Shown here: positions 24,509 through 34,958 of the stretch, in pieces
Position numbering within the stretch: the stretch's first letter is position 1
Layout: every line of letters begins with the position of its first letter
Translations under genes and position numbers: made by a program
DNA from: Tepidimonas sediminis
GTDB taxonomy: Bacteria > Pseudomonadota > Gammaproteobacteria > Burkholderiales > Burkholderiaceae_C
Direction of reading: 5' to 3'
DNA length: 64,000 nt
Assembly (NCBI RefSeq): GCF_007556605.1
Contig: NZ_VJND01000008.1
Coordinates: forward strand, 1-64,000
Notes under the pieces: generated by a model
Database searches by the model: none
The model's input: the letters and a program-made list of their open reading frames with translations, nothing else
Told to the model about the DNA's origin: nothing

Positions 24509-25775
24509 GGCGCTGCTGTGGCTGCCGCTGTTGACCGCCACCGCGCTGGCGCCTGCGGTGCCCAAGATGATGGGCTTGGCCTTGTTGCTGGCCTGGTTGC
24601 TGGCTTGGGTGCAAGCCAGGCGCCAGCCTGCGAGTTCCTCACTGCCTTCAGCCTGGCGACAGGCTTTGGCCGTAGCCGCCCTATTGATCGGACTGCGGTT
24701 GCTGGCGGCGGCCTGGCACGGCGATGGCTTGGCTGAGCGGCACTGGGAGCTGAAGTGGCTGATCACGTCGCTGGCCCTTGCGGTCGTGCTGCGCCGACCT
24801 GGCGGGCCCGAGTGGCTCTTGCGGCACGCCGCGACGCTTTGGGTCGGCACGCTGACCGCCATGGCGACGTTGGGCATGGCTGTGGCGCTGGTGGTGGAGC
24901 GAAAAGATTTGGTCACCAACGCCATTCCTTGGGCAAATGTGATGGGTCTGGTGACCTTGGCGTTGCTGGCCCAAGCGCTGCACAGCCCCACTTCACGCCT
25001 GCGCTGGTGCGCCGGATGGGGAGCCACTTGCGCCAGCGTCGCAATCATGGCTTCGCACACGCGAGGGGCTTACACAGCAGTGGTGCTGACACTGCTGGCC
25101 TGGAGCTGGCTGCTGTGGCAACGGGTCTTGCATCAGGCGCGTTGGGGGGCGCTGCTGGGGATTGCTGCTTTGGTTTTTGCGATGAGCTCAGCCCCATGGA
25201 TGCAAGAAGCCGTCCAGCACCGCTGGCTGCAAAGCGTCGAAGAATGGCGCGCCGTTCACCAGCAAGCTCCGACCGCCTCGGAAACCTCGGTGGGCGCGCG
25301 GGTGCTTCTATGGCAACACGCCTGGACGGCCGTCCAAAGCGAGCCTTGGAGGGGGGTCGGCATCGAAGGTCGGCGGGCCTTGATTCGCCAGTGGGCCGAT
25401 CTACATGACTCCGCCACGCTGCGCGCGCTGGGGCATGTGCATCATGAATACCTGCACGCCTGGCTCGACCACGGCCTGGCCGGACTCGGGGCGGCGTTGG
25501 CCATGGTGGCGGTGCCGCTGGCGTTGGCGTTCAGGAGCCGATCTATGGATCCAGCCACGCGCTGGACGCTTGTCGGCTGGGCCGTGGTGGTCGGCGTCAG
25601 CGGCCTGACCAATGTGAACACGGCCCACAACTACTACACCAGCGGAATATGCCTGCTATGGCTGCTGCTGGCGATGCTGCAGGTGCAACCCAACCTCGGG
25701 CGTTCAGCCGCGAGCCCCAGCCTCGCCGACGGTCAGCCACGCGCTGCCGCTGCGCCGCGTCACGACACGATGTAA
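24477..25775 (+). CDS. O-antigen ligase/polymerase-like membrane protein
   Basis: 432 residues from a GTG at 24477, with about ten hydrophobic helices and a periplasmic loop at about 240-325. SHTRGAYTA (R196) and HVHHEYLHAWLDHGLAGL (from H320) are the arginine and histidine motifs of the Wzy_C family, which contains the ligase WaaL and the polymerase Wzy. It probably transfers a lipid-linked glycan on the periplasmic side of the inner membrane. No wzx, wzz or further glycan genes are present. Its 3' end overlaps the convergent thioesterase gene by 16 bases. Confidence 0.82.
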   Translation: MITWKRWPSAEALLWLPLLTATALAPAVPKMMGLALLLAWLLAWVQARRQPASSSLPSAWRQALAVAALLIGLRLLAAAWHGDGLAERHWELKWLITSLALAVVLRRPGGPEWLLRHAATLWVGTLTAMATLGMAVALVVERKDLVTNAIPWANVMGLVTLALLAQALHSPTSRLRWCAGWGATCASVAIMASHTRGAYTAVVLTLLAWSWLLWQRVLHQARWGALLGIAALVFAMSSAPWMQEAVQHRWLQSVEEWRAVHQQAPTASETSVGARVLLWQHAWTAVQSEPWRGVGIEGRRALIRQWADLHDSATLRALGHVHHEYLHAWLDHGLAGLGAALAMVAVPLALAFRSRSMDPATRWTLVGWAVVVGVSGLTNVNTAHNYYTSGICLLWLLLAMLQVQPNLGRSAASPSLADGQPRAAAAPRHDTM

Positions 25776-26251
25776 GCCGCCGCCCCCGTCGCCAGCAGCC
25801 GGCCGTCCAGCCCCTGGAACGCCATGCGGGTGGAGGCCACGCGTGAGCCGAGGCGCAGCACCTCGGCCTCCAGCAGAAAGCCCTCGCCGATGGCCGGGCG
25901 CAGGTAGTCGATGCGCAGGTCGATGGTGCCGAGCTTGGCGAAGCGCTGCAGGCGCTGCGGCACCGGCTCGTCGAGGTGGCGTGCGCCGATCGCCGCCATC
26001 ACCGCCAGGCCCCCCATCGCGTCCAGCGCCGCGCTGATGACACCGCCGTGCAGGCGGTTGTAGGCGAAATGGCCGACCAGCTCCGGCCGCATCGCGATGC
26101 GGGCGGTGACGCGATCGGCCGCGATGCCGGTGACCTGCAGGCCCAGCACGCGGTTGAAGACGATGCGCTCCTCGAAGATCTCGCGCACGCCGGCGATGAA
26201 GTCCGGCTCGAACGTCACCGGCGTGCCCGGAGGATGGATGATGCGCGTCAT
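25760..26251 (-). CDS. Hotdog-fold acyl-CoA thioesterase (PaaI-like)
   Basis: 163 residues. The HFAYNRLHGGVISAALDAMGG stretch, taken as its HGG core at 68-70 plus the following helix, is the hotdog thioesterase motif. It hydrolyses acyl-CoA to free acid and CoA. The start at 26251 has GGAG nine bases ahead; a longer frame adds 23 basic residues without conservation. It is the last gene of the beta-oxidation unit, 98 bases after the enoyl-CoA hydratase. A role in releasing CoA from dead-end intermediates is an inference. Confidence 0.85.
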   Translation of the reverse strand: MTRIIHPPGTPVTFEPDFIAGVREIFEERIVFNRVLGLQVTGIAADRVTARIAMRPELVGHFAYNRLHGGVISAALDAMGGLAVMAAIGARHLDEPVPQRLQRFAKLGTIDLRIDYLRPAIGEGFLLEAEVLRLGSRVASTRMAFQGLDGRLLATGAAAYIVS

Positions 26252-26349
26252 GGGATCGGCTCCAAGTCGGGGGCGTCCCCGGCACTTGCGGTCCGTGCCG
26301 CCGCCCCGCGGCAGCGGCACCGGGCGCGACGGTCACGGGGGCGCCCGGG

Positions 26350-27123
26350 TCAGCAGCGGCTGAAGTCGGGGGTGCGCTTTTCGAGGAACGCCGCGAACGC
26401 CTCCCTGGCCGCCGGCTCGCGCAGCATGCGCGCGAAGACCGCTCCCTCCTCGGCCATGCGCTGCAGCACCGCCGGCTGCTGCGCCCCCTTCATCAGGCGC
26501 TTGGTCTCCACCAGCGAGGTGAGCGGCTTGGCCGCGAGCTTGCGCGCCACCTGCTGCGCGTGGGCATTGACCTCGCGCGGCGGCAGCACGCGGTTGACCA
26601 GCCCCAGCTCCAGCGCCGTCTCGGCGTAGATCGGTTCGCCCAGCAGCAGCGCCTCGGCGGCTCGGTGGTAGCCGAACATCTGCGGCGCCAGCAGGCTGGA
26701 GGCCCCTTCGGCGCACAGGCCAAGGTTGACGAACGGCATCGAAAACGCCGCGTTGTCGCCGGCGTAGACCAGGTCGCAGTGGAACAGCAGCGTGGTGCCG
26801 ATGCCGACCGCCGGGCCGCAGACCGCCGCCACGAGCGGCTTCGGGAACGTGGCGATCGCGCGCAGGAAGCGAAACACGGGGCTGTCGGTGCCCGCCGGCG
26901 GGGCCTGCAGGAACTCCTCGATGTCGTTGCCGGCGGAAAACATCCCCTCCTGGCCCTGGATCACCGCCACCCGCACGGCAGCGGCATCCACCGCGCGCTC
27001 CAGCGCGTCGGCCAGCGTCGCGTACATCGCGCTGGTCAGCGCGTTCTTGCGCTGCGGGCGGTTGAGCGTCAGCGTCAGCACCCCGTCCTCGGTGTGCTGC
27101 AGGATCTCGGCGTTGGCGTTCAT
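26350..27123 (-). CDS. Enoyl-CoA hydratase/isomerase family protein
   Basis: 257 residues with the crotonase fold: LTLNRPQRKNALT at the N-terminus, oxyanion-hole parts FSAGNDI and CGPAVGIGTTLLFHCDLV, and the acidic residue in NLGLCAEGASS. That last position is typical of delta3,delta2-enoyl-CoA isomerases, where the first hydratase glutamate is missing, so isomerase activity on unsaturated fatty acids is at least as likely as hydration. It lies 22 bases after the thiolase gene. Confidence 0.85.
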   Translation of the reverse strand: MNANAEILQHTEDGVLTLTLNRPQRKNALTSAMYATLADALERAVDAAAVRVAVIQGQEGMFSAGNDIEEFLQAPPAGTDSPVFRFLRAIATFPKPLVAAVCGPAVGIGTTLLFHCDLVYAGDNAAFSMPFVNLGLCAEGASSLLAPQMFGYHRAAEALLLGEPIYAETALELGLVNRVLPPREVNAHAQQVARKLAAKPLTSLVETKRLMKGAQQPAVLQRMAEEGAVFARMLREPAAREAFAAFLEKRTPDFSRC

Positions 27124-27145
27124 TGGCGCTCTCCTCGGCGCGCCA

Positions 27146-28381
27146 TCATACGCGCTCGAAGATGCCGGCCGCGCCCTGCCCCATGCCGACGCACATCGTC
27201 ACCATGCCGTAGCGCAGGTCGTGGCGGCGCAGCGCGTGCACGACGGTGGCGGAGCGGATCGCGCCGGTGGCGCCCAGCGGGTGGCCCAGCGCGATGGCGC
27301 CGCCCATCGGGTTGACCTTGGCCGGATCGAGCCCGAGCTGGTTCATCACCGCCAGCGACTGCGCGGCAAACGCCTCGTTGAGTTCGATCCAGTCGAGGTC
27401 GTCCTGCTTGAGGCCCGCGGCCTTGAGCGCCGCCGGGATGGCCTCGATCGGGCCGATGCCCATGATGTGCGGCGGCACCCCGCGGCTGGCGTAGGCGACG
27501 AAGCGCGCCAGCGGCTTGAGGCCGAAGCGCTGGATGGCCGCCTCGCTGGCCAGGATCAGCGCGCCGGCGCCGTCGGAGGTCTGCGAGCTGTTGCCGGCGG
27601 TGACGCTGCCCAGGCCCGTGGCGGTTCGGTCGGCGCGCCACGGCGTGGCAAACACCGGCTTGAGCTTGGCCAGCGCCTCCAGGCTCGTGTCGGCGCGCGG
27701 CCCCTCGTCGAGCTCGACGGTGCGGCGGCTGAGGCGCACCTCGCCGGTCTCGGGGTCGAAGCTGCGCTCCTCCACCTCCACCGGGGTGATCTCGTCGCGG
27801 AACTCGCCGGCCTGCTGCGCGCGGATGGCGCGCTGGTGCGACTGCAGCGCGAATTCGTCCTGCGCCTGGCGCGACACCTTCCACTGCTGCGCCACCTTCT
27901 CCGCGGTCAGGCCCATGCCGTAGGCGATGCCGTAGTCCTCGACGTTGCCGAGGTTGGCGAAGATGCGCGGGTTGAGGCTGGGCGTGTTGCCCATCATCGG
28001 CACCATGCTCATGCTCTCCACGCCGGCGGCGATCATCACGTCGGCCTCGCCGACGCGGATGCGGTCGGCCGCCATCTGCACCGCCGACAGGCCCGAGGCA
28101 CAGAAGCGGTTGACGGTGATGCCGCCCACGCTCTTGGGCAGGCCGGCCAGCACCGCGCCGACGCGCGCGACGTTCAAGCCCTGCTGCGCCTCGGGGATGG
28201 CGCAGCCGCAGATCACGTCCTCGATGGCGGCGGGGTCGAGCGAGGGCACCTGGACGAGTGCGGCGCGCAGCGCGTGCGCCAGCAGGTCGTCGGGCCGCGT
28301 CTGGCGAAAGCAGCCTTTGTGCGATTTGCCGATCGGCGTGCGCGTGGCCGCCACGATGTAGGCGTCTCGAAGGGTCTTCAT
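27146..28381 (-). CDS. fadA: Acetyl-CoA C-acyltransferase (3-ketoacyl-CoA thiolase)
   Basis: 411 residues. The nucleophilic cysteine is C94 in VNRFCASGLSA; GHPLGATGA holds the histidine and MCVGMGQGAAGIF the second cysteine. It cleaves 3-ketoacyl-CoA to acetyl-CoA and a chain two carbons shorter. It sits 18 bases downstream of the multifunctional dehydrogenase gene, the standard thiolase partner. The exact chain-length preference cannot be read. Confidence 0.93.
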   Translation of the reverse strand: MKTLRDAYIVAATRTPIGKSHKGCFRQTRPDDLLAHALRAALVQVPSLDPAAIEDVICGCAIPEAQQGLNVARVGAVLAGLPKSVGGITVNRFCASGLSAVQMAADRIRVGEADVMIAAGVESMSMVPMMGNTPSLNPRIFANLGNVEDYGIAYGMGLTAEKVAQQWKVSRQAQDEFALQSHQRAIRAQQAGEFRDEITPVEVEERSFDPETGEVRLSRRTVELDEGPRADTSLEALAKLKPVFATPWRADRTATGLGSVTAGNSSQTSDGAGALILASEAAIQRFGLKPLARFVAYASRGVPPHIMGIGPIEAIPAALKAAGLKQDDLDWIELNEAFAAQSLAVMNQLGLDPAKVNPMGGAIALGHPLGATGAIRSATVVHALRRHDLRYGMVTMCVGMGQGAAGIFERV

Positions 28382-28399
28382 GTCCGATCGTCTCCGCGG

Positions 28400-30811
28400 T
28401 CAGTTGCGCAGGGGCTTGCCGTCGTTGAGCAGCGCCAGGATGCGCGACTGCGTCTTGGGCTGCACGATGAGCGCGCAGAACGCCTCGCGCTCCAGTTTCA
28501 TCAGGTAATCCTCGGTCACGCGCGTGCCGGCCTCGACCTCGCCGCCGGTGACCACGTGAGCGATGCGCTGCGCGATCTCGAAGTCGTAGGCGGTGATGAA
28601 GCCGCCGTCGCGCAGGTTGACGAGCTGGCCGAGGATGGTGGCCTTGCCGCTGCGCCCCGCCACCGCGAACGGCTGCTTCAGCGGCGCCCGGTAGCCGGCC
28701 TCGTGCATCGCCTGCGCGGTGCGCAGCGCCACGAACAGCAGCTCGTCGCGGTGCGGCACGATGAGGTCGCTGTCCAGCAGGTAGCCGAGCTTGCGGCTTT
28801 CCAGCGCGCTGGTACCCACCGTGGCCATCGCCGCGGCCTTGAAGCCCTCGGTCAGGAACGGCAGCAGGTCGGTGCCGGTGCTGGCGCGGGCGTTTTCCGC
28901 CGCGCGGCGGGCGATGTAGGTGAGCCCCCCAGCCCCGGGGATCAGGCCCACGCCGACCTCCACCAGGCCCATGTAGCTTTCCATGTGCGCCACCCGGCGC
29001 GCGCAGTGCACCGCCAGCTCGCAGCCGCCGCCCAGCGCCATGCCGCGCACCGCGGCCACGGTGGGCACCTGGGCGTAGCGCAGCCGCAGCATGACGCGCT
29101 GCATCTCCGCCTCCACGGATTCGATCGCCTGCACGCCCATCGCGGCAAACGCCGGCAGCGTGGCCTGCAGGTCGGCGCCGACCGAAAACGGCTCGTCGCC
29201 CGACCACACCACCAGGCCCGCAAAGCGCGCCTCCGCTTCCTCGACCGCACGGTCCAGCCCCTCCACCACCGCCGGGCTGATGGCGTGCATCTTGGTCTTG
29301 AGGCTGGCGATCAGCACGTCGTCCAGCCCGGGGCGCGGCAGCGTCCACAGGCGGATCGCGTCGTCCTCGTAGATCGTCGCGCCGTCGGTGCGCCAGTCCG
29401 GCCCGCCTTCACCGAAGACGCGCTCGCGGTAGAGCTGGCGCGCGTGCACCGGCAGCGTGCGCGGCGGCTCGAAGCGGCCGGTGGCCGGGTTCCACGAGCC
29501 CTCCGGCTGGTGCACGCCGCCGCGTTCGGCCACCGGGCCTTCGAACACCCAAGCCGGCAGCGGCGCCGAGCACAGCGCGCGCCCGGCGTCGATGTCCTCC
29601 TGCACCATGCGCGCCACCTCCAGCCAGCCGGCCTGCTGCCACAGCTCGAACGGGCCCTGCTGCATGCCAAAGCCCCAGCGCATCGCCTGATCGACGTCGC
29701 GCGCCGTCTCGGCGATCGACTGCAGGTGCAGCGCCGCGTAGTGGAAGCCGTTGCGCAGGATCGCCCACAGGAAGCGCCCCTGCGGCCCCTCGGCGTGGCG
29801 CAGCAGCTTCAGCCGCTCGGGCGCGGGTTTCTTGAGCATGCGGCCGTAGACTTCGTCGGCCTTGGCCCCGGCGGGCACGTAGTCGCCGCTGGCCAGATCG
29901 AAGCGCAGCACGTCGCGCCCGACCTTCTTGTAGAAGCCCGCCTTGGTCTTCTGCCCCAGGTGACCCTTGTCGAGCAGCGCCTGCAGCACCCTGGGCGTCT
30001 CGAACGTCGGATAGAACGGATCCGTCTCGGGGCTGAGCTGGGTCTGCATCGTGCGGATGACGTGCGCCAGCGTGTCCAGCCCCACCACGTCGGCGGTGCG
30101 GAAGGTGCCGCTGGAGGCGCGCCCGAGCCGCTTGCCGGTCAGGTCATCGACGATGTCGAAGGTCAGGCCATGCCGCTCGGCCTCGATCATCGTCGACAGC
30201 ATCCCCGCAATCCCGATGCGGTTGGCGACGAAGTTGGGCGTGTCCTTGGCGCGCACGACGTTCTTGCCCAGCGTCGTCGTGACGAACGCCTCCAGCGCGT
30301 CGAGCACGTCGGCGCGCGTCTCGGGCGCGGCGATCAGCTCCACCAGCGGCATGTAGCGCGGCGGGTTGAAGAAGTGGATGCCGCAGAAGCGCGCCCGCAG
30401 CGCCGCCGGCAGCGGCTCGGCGAGCTGCCGGATCGGCAGGCCGGAGGTGTTGGTGGCCAGGATGGCGTGCGCGGCCAGGTGCGGCGCGATGCGCGCGTAG
30501 AGCTGGTGCTTCCAGTCCATGCGCTCGGCGATCGCCTCGATGACGAGGTCGCACTCCGCGAGCAGCCCCAGGTGCTCGTCGTAGTTGGCCGGCCGGATCA
30601 GGTCGGCCTCGTCGGCCACGCCCAGCGGGCTGGGCTTCATTTTCTTCAGGTTGGCAATCGCCTGGCGGGCGATCGCGCTCTTGTCGGCGCCGTCCTTGGG
30701 CAGGTCGAACAGCACCACCGGCACGCGCACGTTGACGAGATGGGCGGCGATCTGCGCACCCATGACGCCGGCGCCGAGCACGGCCACGCGTCGGATCAGG
30801 AATCGGGACAT
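28400..30811 (-). CDS. 3-hydroxyacyl-CoA dehydrogenase/enoyl-CoA hydratase, FadN-type order
   Basis: 803 residues. The NAD-binding 3-hydroxyacyl-CoA dehydrogenase half comes first (VAVLGAGVMGAQIAAHLVN at 9-27, then the FFNPPRYMPLVEL motif), and the crotonase half follows at about 485-690 (VRGMALGGGCELAVHCA, GLIPGAGGLTYIA). This is the reverse of FadB and the same as Bacillus FadN. It carries out hydration and oxidation in beta-oxidation. The ATG at 30811 starts exactly at the Rossmann fold; the frame extends upstream across the DUF2147 gene and is not conserved there. Confidence 0.92.
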   Translation of the reverse strand: MSRFLIRRVAVLGAGVMGAQIAAHLVNVRVPVVLFDLPKDGADKSAIARQAIANLKKMKPSPLGVADEADLIRPANYDEHLGLLAECDLVIEAIAERMDWKHQLYARIAPHLAAHAILATNTSGLPIRQLAEPLPAALRARFCGIHFFNPPRYMPLVELIAAPETRADVLDALEAFVTTTLGKNVVRAKDTPNFVANRIGIAGMLSTMIEAERHGLTFDIVDDLTGKRLGRASSGTFRTADVVGLDTLAHVIRTMQTQLSPETDPFYPTFETPRVLQALLDKGHLGQKTKAGFYKKVGRDVLRFDLASGDYVPAGAKADEVYGRMLKKPAPERLKLLRHAEGPQGRFLWAILRNGFHYAALHLQSIAETARDVDQAMRWGFGMQQGPFELWQQAGWLEVARMVQEDIDAGRALCSAPLPAWVFEGPVAERGGVHQPEGSWNPATGRFEPPRTLPVHARQLYRERVFGEGGPDWRTDGATIYEDDAIRLWTLPRPGLDDVLIASLKTKMHAISPAVVEGLDRAVEEAEARFAGLVVWSGDEPFSVGADLQATLPAFAAMGVQAIESVEAEMQRVMLRLRYAQVPTVAAVRGMALGGGCELAVHCARRVAHMESYMGLVEVGVGLIPGAGGLTYIARRAAENARASTGTDLLPFLTEGFKAAAMATVGTSALESRKLGYLLDSDLIVPHRDELLFVALRTAQAMHEAGYRAPLKQPFAVAGRSGKATILGQLVNLRDGGFITAYDFEIAQRIAHVVTGGEVEAGTRVTEDYLMKLEREAFCALIVQPKTQSRILALLNDGKPLRN

Positions 30812-30855
30812 GGTGGGTTTTCCCTCGCGGAATTCGGAAACGGGGTGAGGCGCGC

Positions 30856-31293
30856 TCAGGGCACGCGCACCCAGGTCTGCGTGCGACCGATGAACAGGAT
30901 GGAGCCGCGCACCTCCAGCTTGGCGCCGCCCTCCACCGGGGTCAGGCGCACGTGGTAGGTCTTGCCGCTTTCGGGGTCGAGGATGGTGCCACCCTCCCAG
31001 ACCGCCTTGCCCGGCACCTGCCGCACGCCGCGGATGATCTCCAGCCCGACGATCGGCAGATCCTTGCGGTCGTCGGTGCAGGCGGTGCAGCGGCGGTTGG
31101 GGTCGGCGCCCTTGCGCAGCAGCTTCTCCACGCGGCCCGTCAGCACGCCGTCCTGCTCGGTGATGACGACCTCGCTCTTGACCTCCTTGGTCTCGTCGTC
31201 GATGGTGTGCCAGCGGCCCACGGGGGTCATCTGGGCCCAGGCGGGCAGGACGGCGGCCAGCAGCGCGCTGGCCACGGCGGTGCGGATGGACAT
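30856..31293 (-). CDS. Secreted DUF2147 protein
   Basis: 145 residues. Signal peptide at about 1-20 (cut after PAWA), then the compact beta-rich DUF2147 domain beginning at GRWHTIDDETKEVKSEV and ending in GRTQTWVRV. CTACTDDRKDLPIVGL holds a Cys-x2-Cys pair that could form a disulphide. The start at 31293 has GAGGAG seven bases ahead; an ATG five codons earlier has none. Function is unknown, though the family is often found next to fatty-acid genes, as here between the acyl-CoA dehydrogenase and the dehydrogenase/hydratase. Confidence 0.87.
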   Translation of the reverse strand: MSIRTAVASALLAAVLPAWAQMTPVGRWHTIDDETKEVKSEVVITEQDGVLTGRVEKLLRKGADPNRRCTACTDDRKDLPIVGLEIIRGVRQVPGKAVWEGGTILDPESGKTYHVRLTPVEGGAKLEVRGSILFIGRTQTWVRVP

Positions 31294-31328
31294 CGGTCGT
31301 CTCCTCATCGTGACAGGCGCGGATCGCC

Positions 31329-33137
<1,809 letters not shown>

Positions 33138-33190
33138 CGCGGATCTCCTTGTGGCGAAACGGGGTCGGGACGAAAGACGGGCACGGCGCT

Positions 33191-33847
33191 TCAGGGCCGG
33201 GCCTGGTAGCGCGCGATCAGGTTGTCGAAACCGGTGCGGGCTCGCTGCAAGCTGTCGGGATGTCGCAAAAAACGCGCTTCGTAATGCAGCGCCAGGATCA
33301 GGCCGTGGATCTCGAAGGCCACCTGCGCCGGGTCGGCGTCGGCGCGCAGGTGGCCCTCGTCGATGGCCAGCTGCACCGCCTTGCGCACCGCGGCCTGCCA
33401 GGTGTTGACGGTGTCCACCAGCGCGTCGCGCACGGCGCCCGGGCGGTCGTCGAACTCCACCGCACCGCTGATGTAGATGCAGCCCGAGTCGATCTCCAGC
33501 GACGTCTGGCGCATCCAATGGTCGAACAGCGCGCGCAGCCGCGGCAGCCCGCGCGGCGCGCTCAACGCCGGACGGAACACGTCGCGCTCGAAGCGCGCGT
33601 GGTATTCGCGCACGACGGCGATCTGCAGCTCCTCGCGCGAGCCGAAGTGCGCGAAGACGCCGGACTTGCTCATGCCCATCAGCTCGGCGATGGCGCCGAT
33701 GCTCAGGCCCTCCAGCCCGACATGCGAGGCCAGCCCGAGCGCCGCGTCGATGATGGCGGCCTTGGTCTGCTGTCCCTTGTGCGGGGTGCGGCCGGCGCTG
33801 CGGCCGCGGGCGCGGACCACCGTGGGGGCAGAGTCGGTTTCGGCCAT
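33191..33847 (-). CDS. TetR-family regulator of the beta-oxidation operon
   Basis: 218 residues. The N-terminal helix-turn-helix covers about 44-74 (LSIGAIAELMGMSKSGVFAHF), and the C-terminal part is a helical ligand-binding domain. It heads the unit. A perfect 14-base palindrome lies between its promoter -10 and the start codon, so it should repress itself and all genes below. The ligand is probably an acyl-CoA; that is inferred from its neighbours. No second copy of the palindrome is seen before the acyl-CoA dehydrogenase gene, which argues for a single promoter. Confidence 0.92.
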   Translation of the reverse strand: MAETDSAPTVVRARGRSAGRTPHKGQQTKAAIIDAALGLASHVGLEGLSIGAIAELMGMSKSGVFAHFGSREELQIAVVREYHARFERDVFRPALSAPRGLPRLRALFDHWMRQTSLEIDSGCIYISGAVEFDDRPGAVRDALVDTVNTWQAAVRKAVQLAIDEGHLRADADPAQVAFEIHGLILALHYEARFLRHPDSLQRARTGFDNLIARYQARP

Positions 33848-33863
33848 GCAAGCCTCCAGAAAA

Positions 33864-33877
33864 AACGAACGTTCGTT
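33864..33877. promoter_or_regulatory. TetR operator palindrome
   Basis: AACGAACGTTCGTT, a perfect inverted repeat of 7+7 bases centred between 33870 and 33871. It starts 16 bases before the tetR start codon and covers the expected transcription start. Confidence 0.85.
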
Positions 33878-33879
33878 CT

Positions 33880-33907
33880 ATTCTAGAGGCGAAGCGGGCG
33901 CTGTCAA
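33880..33907 (-). promoter_or_regulatory. Sigma-70 promoter of the tetR/beta-oxidation operon
   Basis: On the minus strand TTGACA (33907-33902), 16 bases, then TAGAAT (33885-33880). The -35 is perfect and the -10 has five of six consensus bases. It is immediately followed by the operator, so a bound repressor would block it. Confidence 0.85.
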
Positions 33908-34005
33908 TCCCTGGCACTCAGGGATTACCCGTACCTCGACGTCGGGCCGGACAGGGAGCCATCGCGGCGACGGCCCGACACCTCGCGGCCGCACCGGCTG
34001 GCGCG

Positions 34006-34908
34006 TCAGTGCGAGCGGATCATCGTACCGAAGGGCTGGTCACCCAGCACCTCCAGCAGGATCGCGTGCGGCACGCGCCCGTCGATGATGTGCACGGCCT
34101 TGACGCCGCTCTTGGCCGCATCCAGCGCGCCGGCGATCTTGGGGATCATGCCGCCGCTGATGGTGCCGTCGGCCACCAGCTCGTCGATGCGCCGCGGGGT
34201 GAGCTCCGCCAGCAGCTGCCCCTCCTTGTCCAGCACGCCGCGGATGTTGGTCAGCATCAGCAGCTTTTCCGCCTGCAGCACGGTGGCGAGCTTGGCCGCC
34301 ACGACGTCGGCGTTGATGTTGTAGCTCTCGTTGTGCTCGCCAAAGCCGATCGGGCTGACCACCGGGATGAACTGATCCTCCTGCAGCGCGCGCACGACGC
34401 CGGGATCGATCGAGACGATATCACCGACCTGGCCGACGTCGTGCTCGACGCTGGGGTCGTTGAGATCGACCATGCGCAGCTTGCGCGCGCGGATCATCGC
34501 GCCGTCACGTCCGGTCAGTCCCACGGCCTTGCCGCCGGCGCGGTTGATCAGACCGACGATGTCCTGCTGCACCTCGCCCGCGAGCACCCACTCGACCACC
34601 TCCATCGTCTCGGCATCGGTCACACGCATGCCCTGCACGAAGCGGCCTTCCTTGCCCAGGCGCTTGAGCAGCGTCTCGATCTGCGGGCCGCCGCCGTGCA
34701 CCACCACGGGGTTGATGCCGACGAGCTTGAGCAGCACCACGTCCTCGGCGAACGCCGCCTGCAGCTCGGGGTCGGTCATCGCGTTGCCGCCGTACTTGAT
34801 GACCATCGTCTTGCCGTGGTAGCGGCGGATGTAGGGCAGCGCCTGCGCCAGCACTTCGGCGCGGTCGCGCGGCGCCAGGTGGGAAAGGTCGCGGGAAGTT
34901 GGGCTCAT
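34006..34908 (-). CDS. argB: Acetylglutamate kinase
   Basis: 300 residues, amino-acid kinase fold. KYGGNAM and [17 protein letters not shown] hold the ATP and substrate loops, and [12 protein letters not shown] and [11 protein letters not shown] the C-terminal part. It phosphorylates N-acetylglutamate in arginine synthesis. It stands alone with 98 bases to the tetR promoter downstream and a divergent CYTH-CHAD gene upstream (50 bases). No other arg gene is nearby. Confidence 0.96.
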   Translation of the reverse strand: MSPTSRDLSHLAPRDRAEVLAQALPYIRRYHGKTMVIKYGGNAMTDPELQAAFAEDVVLLKLVGINPVVVHGGGPQIETLLKRLGKEGRFVQGMRVTDAETMEVVEWVLAGEVQQDIVGLINRAGGKAVGLTGRDGAMIRARKLRMVDLNDPSVEHDVGQVGDIVSIDPGVVRALQEDQFIPVVSPIGFGEHNESYNINADVVAAKLATVLQAEKLLMLTNIRGVLDKEGQLLAELTPRRIDELVADGTISGGMIPKIAGALDAAKSGVKAVHIIDGRVPHAILLEVLGDQPFGTMIRSH

Positions 34909-34958
34909 GATGTTGGTTCGCGGTTAGGATCGCGGTCGGGCATTCGGCGGAGGTCATT

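Noticed and set aside
26792-30958. A plus-strand open frame of about 1388 codons across the beta-oxidation genes
   Set aside because: It lies antisense to four well-recognised enzyme genes, and its His/Arg/Gln-rich translation is the usual mirror of high-GC coding DNA.
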